Assembly (NCBI RefSeq): GCF_022921075.1
Contig: NZ_CP095050.1
Location: forward strand, 3,038,001 to 3,102,000
From: Hymenobacter sp. 5317J-9
GTDB taxonomy: Bacteria > Bacteroidota > Bacteroidia > Cytophagales > Hymenobacteraceae
Length of the DNA: 64,000 nt
Direction of reading: 5' to 3'
Shown: positions 63,962-64,000 of the stretch, in pieces
Layout of the letters: the number at the start of each line of letters is the position of its first letter
Numbering within the stretch: position 1 is the first letter of the stretch
Position numbers and translations under genes: made by a program
Notes under the pieces: model-generated
What the model was told of the DNA's origin: nothing
Database searches by the model: none
What the model saw: the letters and a program-made list of their open reading frames with translations, nothing else

Positions 63962-64000
63962 CTACAACTGCTTGGTCAGCATCATGCCGCTGTAGGAATA
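63962..64000 (-). CDS. C-terminal fragment of a gene continuing beyond the window
   Basis: Twelve codons and a TAG stop on the minus strand (ending SGMMLTKQL). Convergent with the lipoprotein gene. Too short to identify; it could also be chance. Confidence 0.35.
   Translation of the reverse strand, partial: YSYSGMMLTKQL

Overview
This 64 kb window is high-GC chromosomal DNA that reads as Bacteroidota, most likely Cytophagales and close to Hymenobacter. Four things support this: a SusC/SusD/SusE outer-membrane glycan-uptake locus; several secreted proteins ending in type IX secretion (Por-type) sorting domains; many promoters of the Bacteroidota -7 form TAnnTTTG; and a near absence of Shine-Dalgarno sites. 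The genus is inferred. I see no phage, transposase, integrase or CRISPR array.

Layout. 1-8850: phenylalanine hydroxylase (partial), then, all on the minus strand, a complete tryptophan operon transcribed trpL-trpE-trpG-trpD-trpC-trpF-trpB-trpA-aroF. It is preceded by an attenuator with a WWW leader peptide and a strong terminator. 8970-10906: an esterase with an N-terminal carbohydrate-binding-like domain plus a secreted unknown. 11187-21136: an alpha-glucan locus (susC with a frameshift, susD, susE, a BadF-type sugar kinase, and a type IX-secreted GH13 amylase). It is bracketed by two related palindromes that look like LacI-family operators. 21204-29589: housekeeping and mixed genes (DUF2279, DUF2027-Smr, phosphatase, M1 peptidase, an AT-rich DUF4145 gene, RNase P RNA, a cytochrome c and sugar dehydrogenase pair). 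29822-36837: a sigma-54 activator-like regulator, small secreted proteins, a LuxE-like protein, a fused E1 alpha/beta 2-oxoacid dehydrogenase and a DUF1573 protein. 37335-41671: a three-gene set that looks like a synthase-dependent exopolysaccharide exporter (TPR/beta-barrel, processive GT2, GH26). 41945-54308: alanine dehydrogenase, an LtaS-like enzyme, AMP nucleosidase, amidohydrolase, DinB, UMF1 transporter, tRNA-Ser(GGA), asparaginase and malate:quinone oxidoreductase. 54477-55521: a self-contained ohrR-ohr peroxide module with an operator palindrome. 55527-64000: short-chain dehydrogenases, GNAT, nicotinamidase, and two neighbouring LamG/type IX proteins, one of them a GH85 endo-beta-N-acetylglucosaminidase with a frameshift.

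Intergenic gaps are populated by long inverted repeats. Seven copies belong to one family (core CATGCAGAGCGCAGCGAAGC), and four more are unrelated. Because the main family contains a reading frame beginning MLRCALHDV, it creates false N-terminal extensions on neighbouring genes. Two large genes (susC and the GH85 gene) are each broken by what looks like one base missing from a run of four Gs, which points to sequencing error rather than decay.

The items most worth following are the trp attenuator, the shared LacI-type operators of the glucan locus, the GT2/GH26/TPR-barrel exopolysaccharide locus, the OhrR operator and the leaderless promoters.
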